64,000 nucleotides of DNA, from the NCBI RefSeq assembly GCF_900103885.1, contig NZ_FNIM01000002.1, positions 103,718-167,717 of the forward strand, read 5' to 3'. The first letter of the stretch is position 1, and every line of letters starts with the position of its first letter. The notes under the pieces are model-generated. The model did not search any database and had not been told where the DNA came from. It was given only the letters and a program-made list of their open reading frames with translations. Of this stretch, positions 1 to 6,991 are shown piece by piece. The position numbers were made by a program, and so were the translations under genes. Source of the stretch: Actinomyces ruminicola. Lineage in GTDB: Bacteria; Actinomycetota; Actinomycetes; Actinomycetales; Actinomycetaceae.

Positions 1-1
1 G

Positions 2-295
2 GCCACCATGACCTCCCCGGCGCTTACCCGCGCCGTGCTGCGGCTGGTGGCCGAGCGGGCCGGCGTGACCGACTGGGCGCAGGACCTGGCCGGCGTCGTC
101 ACCGTGCGCCGCGGCACCAATGGCCGCGGCCGCCGGCTGACCTACTTCCTGAACTGCTCGCGCGAACCCGCCGCCTTCGTCCTGCCCGTGCGCGGGCACG
201 ACGTCCTGGGCACGCTCGGCCGGGCGGGCGCCGTCGTCGACGCCTCAACCACCGTGACCGTTCCCGCCTGGGGCGTCCTCGTCGTCGAGGCCTGA
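2..295 (+). CDS. GH42 beta-galactosidase, C-terminal end (partial)
   Basis: Only the last 97 codons are inside the window, and the reading frame is open to the left edge. The translation has the closing beta-sandwich pattern of family GH42 beta-galactosidases: GVVTVRRGTNGRGRRLTYFL, then an N-C-S turn, a PVRGHDVLG strand, and the final PAWGVLVVEA before TGA. The family hydrolyses terminal beta-galactosides in the cytoplasm. The ATG at position 8 is an internal methionine, not the start. A GH30 glycosidase follows 80 bp downstream on the same strand, so the two may be co-transcribed in a sugar-use locus. The family call rests on this C-terminal domain alone; the catalytic domain lies outside the window. 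Confidence 0.75.
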   Translation, partial: ATMTSPALTRAVLRLVAERAGVTDWAQDLAGVVTVRRGTNGRGRRLTYFLNCSREPAAFVLPVRGHDVLGTLGRAGAVVDASTTVTVPAWGVLVVEA

Positions 296-375
296 GGCGG
301 GCGCCGGCTTCGGCGAGACGCGAACACCGACCATCCGCAATGAAGCACCCGCAACCACAACTCCGAGGATCACTC

Positions 376-1812
376 ATGACAGACACCGCCGACACCAGCC
401 TCAACACCTTCCAGTTCTACGCCACCACCGAGGCCGACCCCTGGTTCACCCCGGACACCCCCGTCACCATCGAAGCCATGCGGACCTTCCCGGGCGCCTT
501 CCTGCGCCTGGACGCCCCCGCCCAGGAGGTCGACGGCTTCGGCGTCTGCTTCAACGAGCTCGGCTGGGTGGCCCTGTCCCGGCTGTCCGAGGCCGAGCGC
601 ACCGAGGTGCTGCGGCAGATCTTCGCCCCCGGCGTCGGCGCCAACCTGTCCGTCTGCCGCATGCCGGTGGGCGCCAACGACTTCGCCACCGACTGGTACT
701 CCTACGACGAGGTCGACGGCGACTACGCCCTGGAGCACTTCAGCGTCGAGCACGACGACGCCACCCTGGTGCCCTACATCCGCGCCGCCAAGGCGCACCG
801 GCCCGACCTGACCCTGTGGGCCTCCCCCTGGGGCCCGCCGTCGTGGTTCAAGCGCAACCACCACTACGCCTGCGCCGCCCCCAACCCCATGAGCGAGCAG
901 ACCAACTTCGACAACGGCCTGTCCCCGGACAACCAGATAGAGGAGGGCACCGACGGGCTGATCCTGAGTGAGCAGGTGCTGGACGCCTACGCCCGCTACT
1001 TCGGCAAGTTCATCGACGCCTACGCCGAGCGCGGCATCGACATCTCCATGGTCATGCCGCAGAACGAGTTCAACTCCGCGCAGATCTACCCGGCCTGCAC
1101 CTGGACCCCGGAGGGCCTGATCGCGTTCCTGAAGCACCTCATCCCGGAGATGGAGCGCCGCGGCGTGCAGGTCTTCTTCGGCACCATGGAGCGCCCGGAC
1201 GACACCATGGTGGAGAAGGTACTGGCCGACCCGGAGGTGGGTCCGCACATCGGCGGCGTCGGCTTCCAGTGGGACGGCAAGCGGGCCGTGCCCTTCATCC
1301 ACCACAACCACCCGGAACTGAAGATCTACCAGTCCGAGCAGGAGTGCGGCGACGGCAAGAACGACTGGCGCTACGCCCGCTACGCCTGGACGATGATGCG
1401 CCACTACTTCAACCACGGCGCCAGCGTCTACGACTACTGGAACCTGGCGCTGGACGAGGGCGGCGTCTCCCGCTGGGGGTGGAGCCAGAACTCCCTGGTG
1501 ACCGTGGACCCGGACACCGGCAAGAGCCGCTTCACCTACGAGTACTACGTGCTGCGGCACCTGTCCGGCTTCGTGCAGCCAGGCGCCCGGTTCGTGCCGG
1601 CGCTGTCCTACACCGGGTACGAGAACCTGCTGGCCTTCCACAACCCGGACGGCTCGGTGGTGGTGGCCGCACAGAACGACATGACCACCCCGCAGGAGTT
1701 CGTGGTGGGCGTGGGCAGCAAGAACGTGTCCTTCACCGCCCCGGCCGACTCGCTGGTGACCGTGGTGGTGCCCGCAGAGCACGTGGAGGTGGCGCCCAAG
1801 CCGCTGGCCTGA
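376..1812 (+). CDS. GH30 glycoside hydrolase (glucosylceramidase-like)
   Basis: A 478-residue cytosolic retaining glycosidase with no signal peptide. The N-terminal VDGFGVCFNELG and the SVCRMPVGANDF segment are typical of the GH30 barrel. The acid/base glutamate is visible in MPQNEFNS (about E231) and the nucleophile in YQSEQE (about E321), spaced as in the family. A beta-sandwich C-terminal segment follows (FVVGVGSKNVSFTAPADSLV). The start chosen is the ATG at 376, which has GAGG seven bases upstream; an in-frame ATG at 340 has no ribosome-binding site. In this family substrates include beta-glucosides, glucosylceramides and related glycans; the actual substrate cannot be read from the sequence. 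The position after a GH42 gene and near a sugar-type MFS transporter suggests glycan breakdown. Confidence 0.85.
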   Translation: MTDTADTSLNTFQFYATTEADPWFTPDTPVTIEAMRTFPGAFLRLDAPAQEVDGFGVCFNELGWVALSRLSEAERTEVLRQIFAPGVGANLSVCRMPVGANDFATDWYSYDEVDGDYALEHFSVEHDDATLVPYIRAAKAHRPDLTLWASPWGPPSWFKRNHHYACAAPNPMSEQTNFDNGLSPDNQIEEGTDGLILSEQVLDAYARYFGKFIDAYAERGIDISMVMPQNEFNSAQIYPACTWTPEGLIAFLKHLIPEMERRGVQVFFGTMERPDDTMVEKVLADPEVGPHIGGVGFQWDGKRAVPFIHHNHPELKIYQSEQECGDGKNDWRYARYAWTMMRHYFNHGASVYDYWNLALDEGGVSRWGWSQNSLVTVDPDTGKSRFTYEYYVLRHLSGFVQPGARFVPALSYTGYENLLAFHNPDGSVVVAAQNDMTTPQEFVVGVGSKNVSFTAPADSLVTVVVPAEHVEVAPKPLA

Positions 1813-1950
1813 CACAGGAGAGGCGGGAGCAGCAGACCTTGGCCTGCCATCCGCAGCCCTCGCGCCTCGGGCTGGTCCCGCCGGCCCCGGTCACGACTGC
1901 GGCCCGCTGCTCCCGCCCCGCCGTCGTCGGTCTGCCCCTGTCCCGCGCAT

Positions 1951-2016
1951 TCCACGACCTTGGGGTACAAATCACGACCACCCCGGGGTCGTGGAACGTA
2001 CCCCAAGGTCGTGATT
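1951..2016. repeat. Interspersed double palindrome, copy A
   Basis: Outer arms CACGACCTTGGGGTAC (1953-1968) and GTACCCCAAGGTCGTG (1998-2013) are a perfect 16-bp inverted repeat. Inside, separated by AAAT and GAAC, sits a second inverted repeat CACGACC/GGTCGTG around a 7-nt loop. The same element recurs near 19.9 and 22.15 kb. This copy lies between the convergent ends of the GH30 gene and the TetR gene, so it could work as a two-way transcription end or an RNA-processing hairpin. Confidence 0.85.
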
Positions 2017-2026
2017 TGCGTGAGCG

Positions 2027-2665
2027 TCAGCGGTAGCCGTCCCAGACCGGTGAGGGGAACAGCAACGGCTCCCAGCGCGCCCACTCCTCGGTCAGGGAGA
2101 TGGGCGGGCGGCGGAAGAAGCGGATCTGCGCGCCGTCCATCGCCTCGATCGCCATCTCCACCAGCGGCCGCATCGACTCCCAGCCGCCCGCCGCCATGAC
2201 TTCGGGCGGCAGGCGCCAGGTGAAGGTCGAGTAGTAGTCCCACACTTGGTCGGGGCGGTCGATGAAGCGCTCGTGGGCGGGGTGGCGCGGGTCGGTGGCC
2301 TCCATGCCCAGCGTCATGTACAGCTCCATCAGCTCCGGGCGCGCCTCATTGAAGGCCACCAGGTAGCGGAAGTAGGCCGGCAGGCTGATGCCATCGGGGT
2401 GGGTTGCGGCTGGGTCGCCGGAGTCGATGAAGTCCTGCGGGGTGCCCTGGCGGTCGTAGCGATCGTCCAGCAGCAGCTCCAGCAGGCCGTCCTTGGTGCC
2501 GATGTAGTGCAGCAGCCCCGCCTGGGTGATGCCGACGGCGTCGGCCACCTCCTGCAGCGAAAGCCCGTTGAACCCGTGCTTGGCCACCAGCTCGGTGGCC
2601 ACCTCCACGATCTGCTCGCGCCGCTCGGCGGCGGTCATGCGGTGGCGCTTGGAAGACGACGGCAT
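2027..2665 (-). CDS. TetR/AcrR family transcriptional regulator
   Basis: A 212-residue regulator. Residues 10-60 form the TetR helix-turn-helix (MTAAERREQIVEVATELVAK followed by GFNGLSLQEVADAVGITQAG and LLHYIGTKDGLLELLL). The C-terminal ligand domain is unassigned. Its gene lies 90 bp downstream of the MFS transporter on the same strand, so the two may share a transcript. A perfect TetR-type palindrome lies in front of that transporter (4108-4127), which makes the transporter its most likely target. A later ATG nine codons in is an alternative start. Confidence 0.88.
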   Translation of the reverse strand: MPSSSKRHRMTAAERREQIVEVATELVAKHGFNGLSLQEVADAVGITQAGLLHYIGTKDGLLELLLDDRYDRQGTPQDFIDSGDPAATHPDGISLPAYFRYLVAFNEARPELMELYMTLGMEATDPRHPAHERFIDRPDQVWDYYSTFTWRLPPEVMAAGGWESMRPLVEMAIEAMDGAQIRFFRRPPISLTEEWARWEPLLFPSPVWDGYR

Positions 2666-2755
2666 GGCGCGATCCTAAGGGCCGGTTCGGACCATGAAGT
2701 ACGCGCGGTCGGTCGGCACATGGGGTGTGTCGGCCGATCGCGCGCGCGGATGCGC

Positions 2756-4063
2756 TCAGCGCACCTTACGGATGGCCAGGATGGAGAAGCAGCCGATGAC
2801 GGCGCAGGTGATTGAGATCGGGAAGACCAACGAGTAGCTACCGGTGCGGGTTACCACGAAGGAGGTGATGATCGGGCCGCACATCTGACCGAAGGTGGTG
2901 GACATGTTGAGGATGCCCAGGTCCTTGCCGGCCGTGTCCGGGTTGGGCAGCACATCCACGTTGAGGGCCTGGTCCACGGAGCCGTATACGGCGTAGCCGA
3001 AGCCCGCGATGGCGGCGAACAGGTACATACCCGTGGTAGTCGGCATGATCCAGGGCATGGCGACTCCCAGGGCGAAACACAGGGAGGCCATGACCACCGG
3101 CACCTTGCGGCGGTGCAGCAGGTCGGAGAGCGGTCCGCCGATGAAGCCTCCCGCCAGGCTCACCACCAGGATGATCGTGTTGGTGAGTGCGACGGTGGAT
3201 GCGACCTGGCCGGCGGACAGGTCCAGGTAGTCCTGGATGATGTAGAGCTGGTAGGCGTTGATCATCTGGTAGGAGATGAGCATCGTGAAGCGACCGAAGA
3301 ACGCCTTGTAGAAGTCGCTCGCGCCGTGGGTGGGCGGAATGAAGGAGCGGGCCAGGTCGGCCAGGGACTGGCCCGCCGGCGGCAGGTCGGCGGCGGAGCG
3401 TTCCCGGGGCCACAGCGCGACGGCGACGATGCCGGAGATGCCCATGAGGATGCCGCCGACTACGAAGCCCGAGGTCGCCGCATAGCCTCCGGTGATGAAG
3501 GAGGCGCCGATGATGGCGCCGAGCGGATAGCCCATCGCTGCGCCCACGCCCCAGAAGGTGGACATGGTGCCGCGGATCGTCTCCGGCACGCGGTCGGACA
3601 GCACGGCGACCGCCGGGGCGAGCATCATGTTCAGGCCGACCATGCACAGGCAGTAGTCGAGCGTGAGCAGCTTGGTGTTGCCGATGATTCCGACGGCGAA
3701 GAGTGTGACCCCGCCGACGACTCCTCCCCAGACGACCCAGGGGGTGCGGCGGCCGAGGCGCGACCGGGTGCGGTCGGAGAAGTTTCCGAAGATCAGGTTG
3801 GAAACCAGTGAGACGACGGCCGTGATTGCGTTGATGGTGCCGAGAAGTGCGTCGGGGTTGTCGACTCCCAGGTCCTTCAGGCGCTGAGGCAGGAGCACCG
3901 AGGCGATGATGCTCAGGCCGACTGCCCAAAGAACGGAGATGAGGAGGAAGCCGGCGCCGAAGCGCACCATGGTGCTTCGCTCAAGCGGCAAGCCGGTGTC
4001 GGGGGCGAGGTTGGAGGGCGCCGAGGTGTCTTCCTCGGCGGGGGACGCGGGCTGCTGTGCCAT
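2756..4063 (-). CDS. MFS sugar-type transporter
   Basis: A 435-residue, 12-TM membrane protein of the major facilitator superfamily. The loop between TM2 and TM3 reads GNFSDRTRSRLGRRTPW, the signature of GPH/SLC45-like sugar carriers, and the late motif GKDLGILN is also typical of that branch. It probably imports a sugar or glycoside. The start at 4063 was preferred over the ATG at 4081 because GAAAGGG sits nine bases before it. A perfect palindrome about 45 bp upstream and a TetR gene downstream indicate substrate-induced expression. The substrate is not known; neighbouring GH42 and GH30 genes make a beta-glycoside plausible. Confidence 0.8.
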   Translation of the reverse strand: MAQQPASPAEEDTSAPSNLAPDTGLPLERSTMVRFGAGFLLISVLWAVGLSIIASVLLPQRLKDLGVDNPDALLGTINAITAVVSLVSNLIFGNFSDRTRSRLGRRTPWVVWGGVVGGVTLFAVGIIGNTKLLTLDYCLCMVGLNMMLAPAVAVLSDRVPETIRGTMSTFWGVGAAMGYPLGAIIGASFITGGYAATSGFVVGGILMGISGIVAVALWPRERSAADLPPAGQSLADLARSFIPPTHGASDFYKAFFGRFTMLISYQMINAYQLYIIQDYLDLSAGQVASTVALTNTIILVVSLAGGFIGGPLSDLLHRRKVPVVMASLCFALGVAMPWIMPTTTGMYLFAAIAGFGYAVYGSVDQALNVDVLPNPDTAGKDLGILNMSTTFGQMCGPIITSFVVTRTGSYSLVFPISITCAVIGCFSILAIRKVR

Positions 4064-4107
4064 GTGCGTGGACCCTTTCATTGAACGGCGGTGTTCACCA
4101 ACACGGT

Positions 4108-4127
4108 TACTTACTACTTAGTAAGTA
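4108..4127. promoter_or_regulatory. TetR-type operator, perfect palindrome
   Basis: TACTTACTACTTAGTAAGTA has two 9-bp arms (TACTTACTA/TAGTAAGTA) around CT. It is an AT-rich island in GC-rich DNA, 45 bp upstream of the MFS start. The spacing and symmetry match TetR-family operators. The local TetR protein encoded at 2027-2665 is the natural binder; this is inference. Confidence 0.75.
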
Positions 4128-4345
4128 TGCCGGGAAGATTAATCCCCGTTCGCGGCGGTTGTCAAGAGTTGCCCAGCGCTTGCGAGCGTGCCCGGCGCTC
4201 TGCGCGCCGCACCGACGTCGGCCCGTGCGGCCTCCGCGCGCCGACGCTCCCCGAGTCGATTTCCGCCGTCGGCCCGCGGCTGCCCGGCCCGATATCACAG
4301 CGGACGCTGACCGCCGTTGGTGCTCGCATGCGGAAGTCTTGACCC

Positions 4346-5659
4346 ATGCGCCTGACCGACGACCTCAAGGACCTCGCCTCCGTCCCGGACTTTCGGACGC
4401 TGCTCGGCGTCCGACTGGTGTCCCAGACCGGCGACGGCATGGTGCAGGCGGGACTGGCCACCCTCTTCTTCTTCCAGCCGCAGAACATGACCACCGCCGC
4501 CGGCGTGGCCGCGGCCCTGGTGGTCATGCTGCTGCCCTTCAGTGTGGTCGGCCCCTTCACCGGGCCGTTCATCGACCGCTGGCGCCGCCGCCAGACCCTT
4601 CTGTACGGCAACCTGGCGCGCGCCGGCGTGATCGCGCTGACCACGCTGGCGCTGCGCGCCTGGGGCATCGGGCCGGCCGTCTACGTGCTCGTGCTGGTGG
4701 CGCTGGGCATTAACCGCTTCCTGCTGTCGGTCCTGTCGGCGGGGCTGCCTCAGATCATCGACCACCAGCGCCTGCTCACCGCCAACTCGATCGTGCCCAC
4801 CCTGGGCGGCGCCGCCACCGCCATAGGCGCCGTCATCGGCTTCGTGCTGCGCCTGGCGCTGCCGGCCGGGACCGCCCAGGACACCGCCAGCCTGCTGACT
4901 GCCATGGTGCTGTATGTGCTGGCCGCAGGCGTGGTCACTCGGCTCGGCGCCGACCAGCTCGGCCCGGAGCATCCCGCCGCAGCCGGGCTCGGCACCGCGC
5001 TCGCGGCCACCGCCGGGGACCTGGCCAACGCCGTGCGCTACCTGGTGCGTCGCGGCACGCCCGGCCTGGCGCTGACCACCATGGCGCTGCACCGCTTCGT
5101 GTACGGCATGCAGGTGATCACCATGATCCTCACCGCCCGCAACCTGCTCGCCGCCCCCGCCGACGCCGACACCGGCCTGGCCATCTTCGCCACCCTGATG
5201 GGTGCCATGATCGCCGGGCACGGCCTGGCAGTGGTGCTCACGCCGATCGCCCACGAGCGCGTGACGCCGTCGACCTGGATCGTCATATGCCTGCTGGGAG
5301 GCAGCGTTGGGCAGTTGGTCCTAGTGGCCACCCACCAGCAGGCGGCCATGACGGTGGGGATCTTCGTCTTCGGCATCGGCGTGCAGGGCGCCAAGATCGC
5401 CGTCGACACCATTGTCCAGGGCGACACCGCCGACGCCTACCGCGGCCGCGCCTTCTCCATCTACGACGTGCTGTTCAACACCGCCGAGTGCGTTGCGGCG
5501 GGGGTGGCCGTGCTGGTCATGCCCGACGTCGGCTGGTCGCGGCCGGTGCAGGTGGTGCTGGTGGTCTTCGTGTGGTGCGTGGCCCTGACCTACCGGGCCG
5601 GTGTGCGGGCGCTGAGGGGCCGCCCCCGCGAGGTCGTCGGCCTGCCCGGGCTCGCCTGA
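4346..5659 (+). CDS. MFS transporter, probable exporter
   Basis: A 437-residue membrane protein with about 12 predicted TM segments and MFS loop sequence PFIDRWRRRQTLLYGNLARA after TM2. The N-terminal region RTLLGVRLVSQTGDGMVQAG is like actinobacterial MFS exporters of the DHA3 type. No substrate can be inferred. It is transcribed away from the sugar-type MFS gene across a 282-bp gap. The ribosome-binding site is weak. The next gene (an SDR) follows 70 bp later on the same strand. Confidence 0.75.
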   Translation: MRLTDDLKDLASVPDFRTLLGVRLVSQTGDGMVQAGLATLFFFQPQNMTTAAGVAAALVVMLLPFSVVGPFTGPFIDRWRRRQTLLYGNLARAGVIALTTLALRAWGIGPAVYVLVLVALGINRFLLSVLSAGLPQIIDHQRLLTANSIVPTLGGAATAIGAVIGFVLRLALPAGTAQDTASLLTAMVLYVLAAGVVTRLGADQLGPEHPAAAGLGTALAATAGDLANAVRYLVRRGTPGLALTTMALHRFVYGMQVITMILTARNLLAAPADADTGLAIFATLMGAMIAGHGLAVVLTPIAHERVTPSTWIVICLLGGSVGQLVLVATHQQAAMTVGIFVFGIGVQGAKIAVDTIVQGDTADAYRGRAFSIYDVLFNTAECVAAGVAVLVMPDVGWSRPVQVVLVVFVWCVALTYRAGVRALRGRPREVVGLPGLA

Positions 5660-5729
5660 CGGTGCGCTCCAGAGGCGAGAGGCGTAAGTGAGGGTGGTCC
5701 AGGCGTGATCTTTGCGAGACACTTGCAGG

Positions 5730-6701
5730 GTGAAGCGCGTCCTTGTCACCGGCGGTGGTGGCTATCTCGGAGCGAACCTGCTGCCGCGTCTGGTTGCGGC
5801 GGGCTGGATGGTGCGTGCCATGGAGCCGTACCCGCCGGGCCCTGACGCCAACCCGCAGGCAGGTGTTGAGTGGGTCACCGGTTCCGTCCTGGACGAGGCG
5901 GCTCTTAGCGAGGCGATGGCGGGCTGCGACGCCGTCGTCCACCTCGCCGCCCGCATCTCCCTGCGCCGACGAGACCCCGTGGCCTGGCGGCTGAACACCC
6001 GCGGCCCGGCGCTGGTGGCGGCCGAGGCGCGCCGACGGGGCATCCGCATGGTGCACTGCTCCTCCGTCCACGCCCTGGACTGCTCTACGGGGGGCACCCT
6101 CACCGAGGATGCTCCGCTGGCCGGGGCGGACCGCCCGCTGTACGACCGCTCCAAGGCGGTGGGGCAGCGGGCGGTGCTGGCGGAGGTGGCGCGGGGACTG
6201 GATGCGGTTGTCTGCCTGCCCACCGGGATCATCGGACCCGTTGACCGCGCGGGTTCGCGGGTGAATAGGCTGATCCTCGCCGCCGCACGGGGTGCCCGGC
6301 CACCGGTGGTGTCCGGAGGCTTCGACTGGGTGGACGTGCGGGACGTCGCCGTCGGCATCGCGGTCGCCCTTGACTGGGGCAGAGCGGGCCGGTCCTACCT
6401 GCTGAGCGGCACGCGTGCGCAGATCGCGACCCTGATGTCGCTCGGCGCGATCCTGGCTGGACGGCGGCCGCTGCGCGTGGTGGTTCCGCTGGAATGGGTG
6501 CGGCCGCTGGCGCCCTTAGGGGAGCTGATGGGGAGTCGGCCCGGGACCGACATCTTCACCCCGGCCGCCCTCGGCGCCCTGGCCGAGTACCCGACCGTGT
6601 CCAGCGCTCGGGCACGTGCGGAACTAGGCTTCCTGCCGCGGCCGCTGGCGATGACCGTGCGGGACCTGCTCGACTCAGCAAGCATCAAGACCCTCGCCTG
6701 A
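5730..6701 (+). CDS. NAD(P)-dependent epimerase/dehydratase (extended SDR)
   Basis: A 323-residue Rossmann-fold protein beginning VKRVLVTGGGGYLGANLLPR, which contains the glycine-rich nucleotide-binding motif. The active-site pair YDRSK (Y-x3-K) lies near residue 145, and the CDAVVHLAARIS strand is typical of extended SDRs such as sugar epimerases and steroid or flavanone-type reductases. The GTG at 5730 was chosen because translation from it begins right at the Rossmann strand; a TTG six codons upstream is possible. The substrate is unknown. Confidence 0.75.
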   Translation: MKRVLVTGGGGYLGANLLPRLVAAGWMVRAMEPYPPGPDANPQAGVEWVTGSVLDEAALSEAMAGCDAVVHLAARISLRRRDPVAWRLNTRGPALVAAEARRRGIRMVHCSSVHALDCSTGGTLTEDAPLAGADRPLYDRSKAVGQRAVLAEVARGLDAVVCLPTGIIGPVDRAGSRVNRLILAAARGARPPVVSGGFDWVDVRDVAVGIAVALDWGRAGRSYLLSGTRAQIATLMSLGAILAGRRPLRVVVPLEWVRPLAPLGELMGSRPGTDIFTPAALGALAEYPTVSSARARAELGFLPRPLAMTVRDLLDSASIKTLA

Positions 6702-6875
6702 GCGCCGTGCGGTTGGGGGACGACGACGGTTCGTCTCCTAGCACAGACGCTTCGCCACTTCGCGGGGTAGGTGCATGAATCGGTCGTCGTTGGTGACGAA
6801 CCGTCGGGCTTCGCACGCCGCCCCCAGGAACCCCAGTCTCCCCTCAAGCAGGGTGGCGAAAAGGCTGCGCCACAA

Positions 6876-6975
6876 CTACCGCTCTCGGTGCGTCACTGGT
6901 GCCGACCTCACCACTGCTACCGATCTCGGCACGTAAGTTCTACCGATCTCGGCGGTTATATCGACCGACCTCGGT
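6876..6975 (+). repeat. Paired 14-mer repeat (CTACCGATCTCGGC family), copy 1
   Basis: Two identical 14-mers CTACCGATCTCGGC (6917-6930 and 6940-6953) lie 23 nt apart with ACGTAAGTT between them. Degenerate units flank them: CTACCGCTCTCGGT at 6876 and CGACCGACCTCGGT at 6962. The array lies in the 290-bp gap between the convergent ends of the SDR and P-type ATPase genes, which holds no other feature I can support. The same pair occurs at 55953 and 56837. Confidence 0.8.
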
Positions 6976-6991
6976 GGTGAGGGGAGGGTGG

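Noticed and set aside
370-1815. A 481-codon minus-strand open frame opposite the GH30 gene
   Set aside because: No recognisable motifs and a shadow-type composition; the plus strand has both GH30 catalytic glutamates.
4162-4668. Minus-strand gene in the gap between the two MFS transporter genes
   Set aside because: Mostly overlaps the plus-strand MFS gene and is Arg/Ser-rich with no motif.
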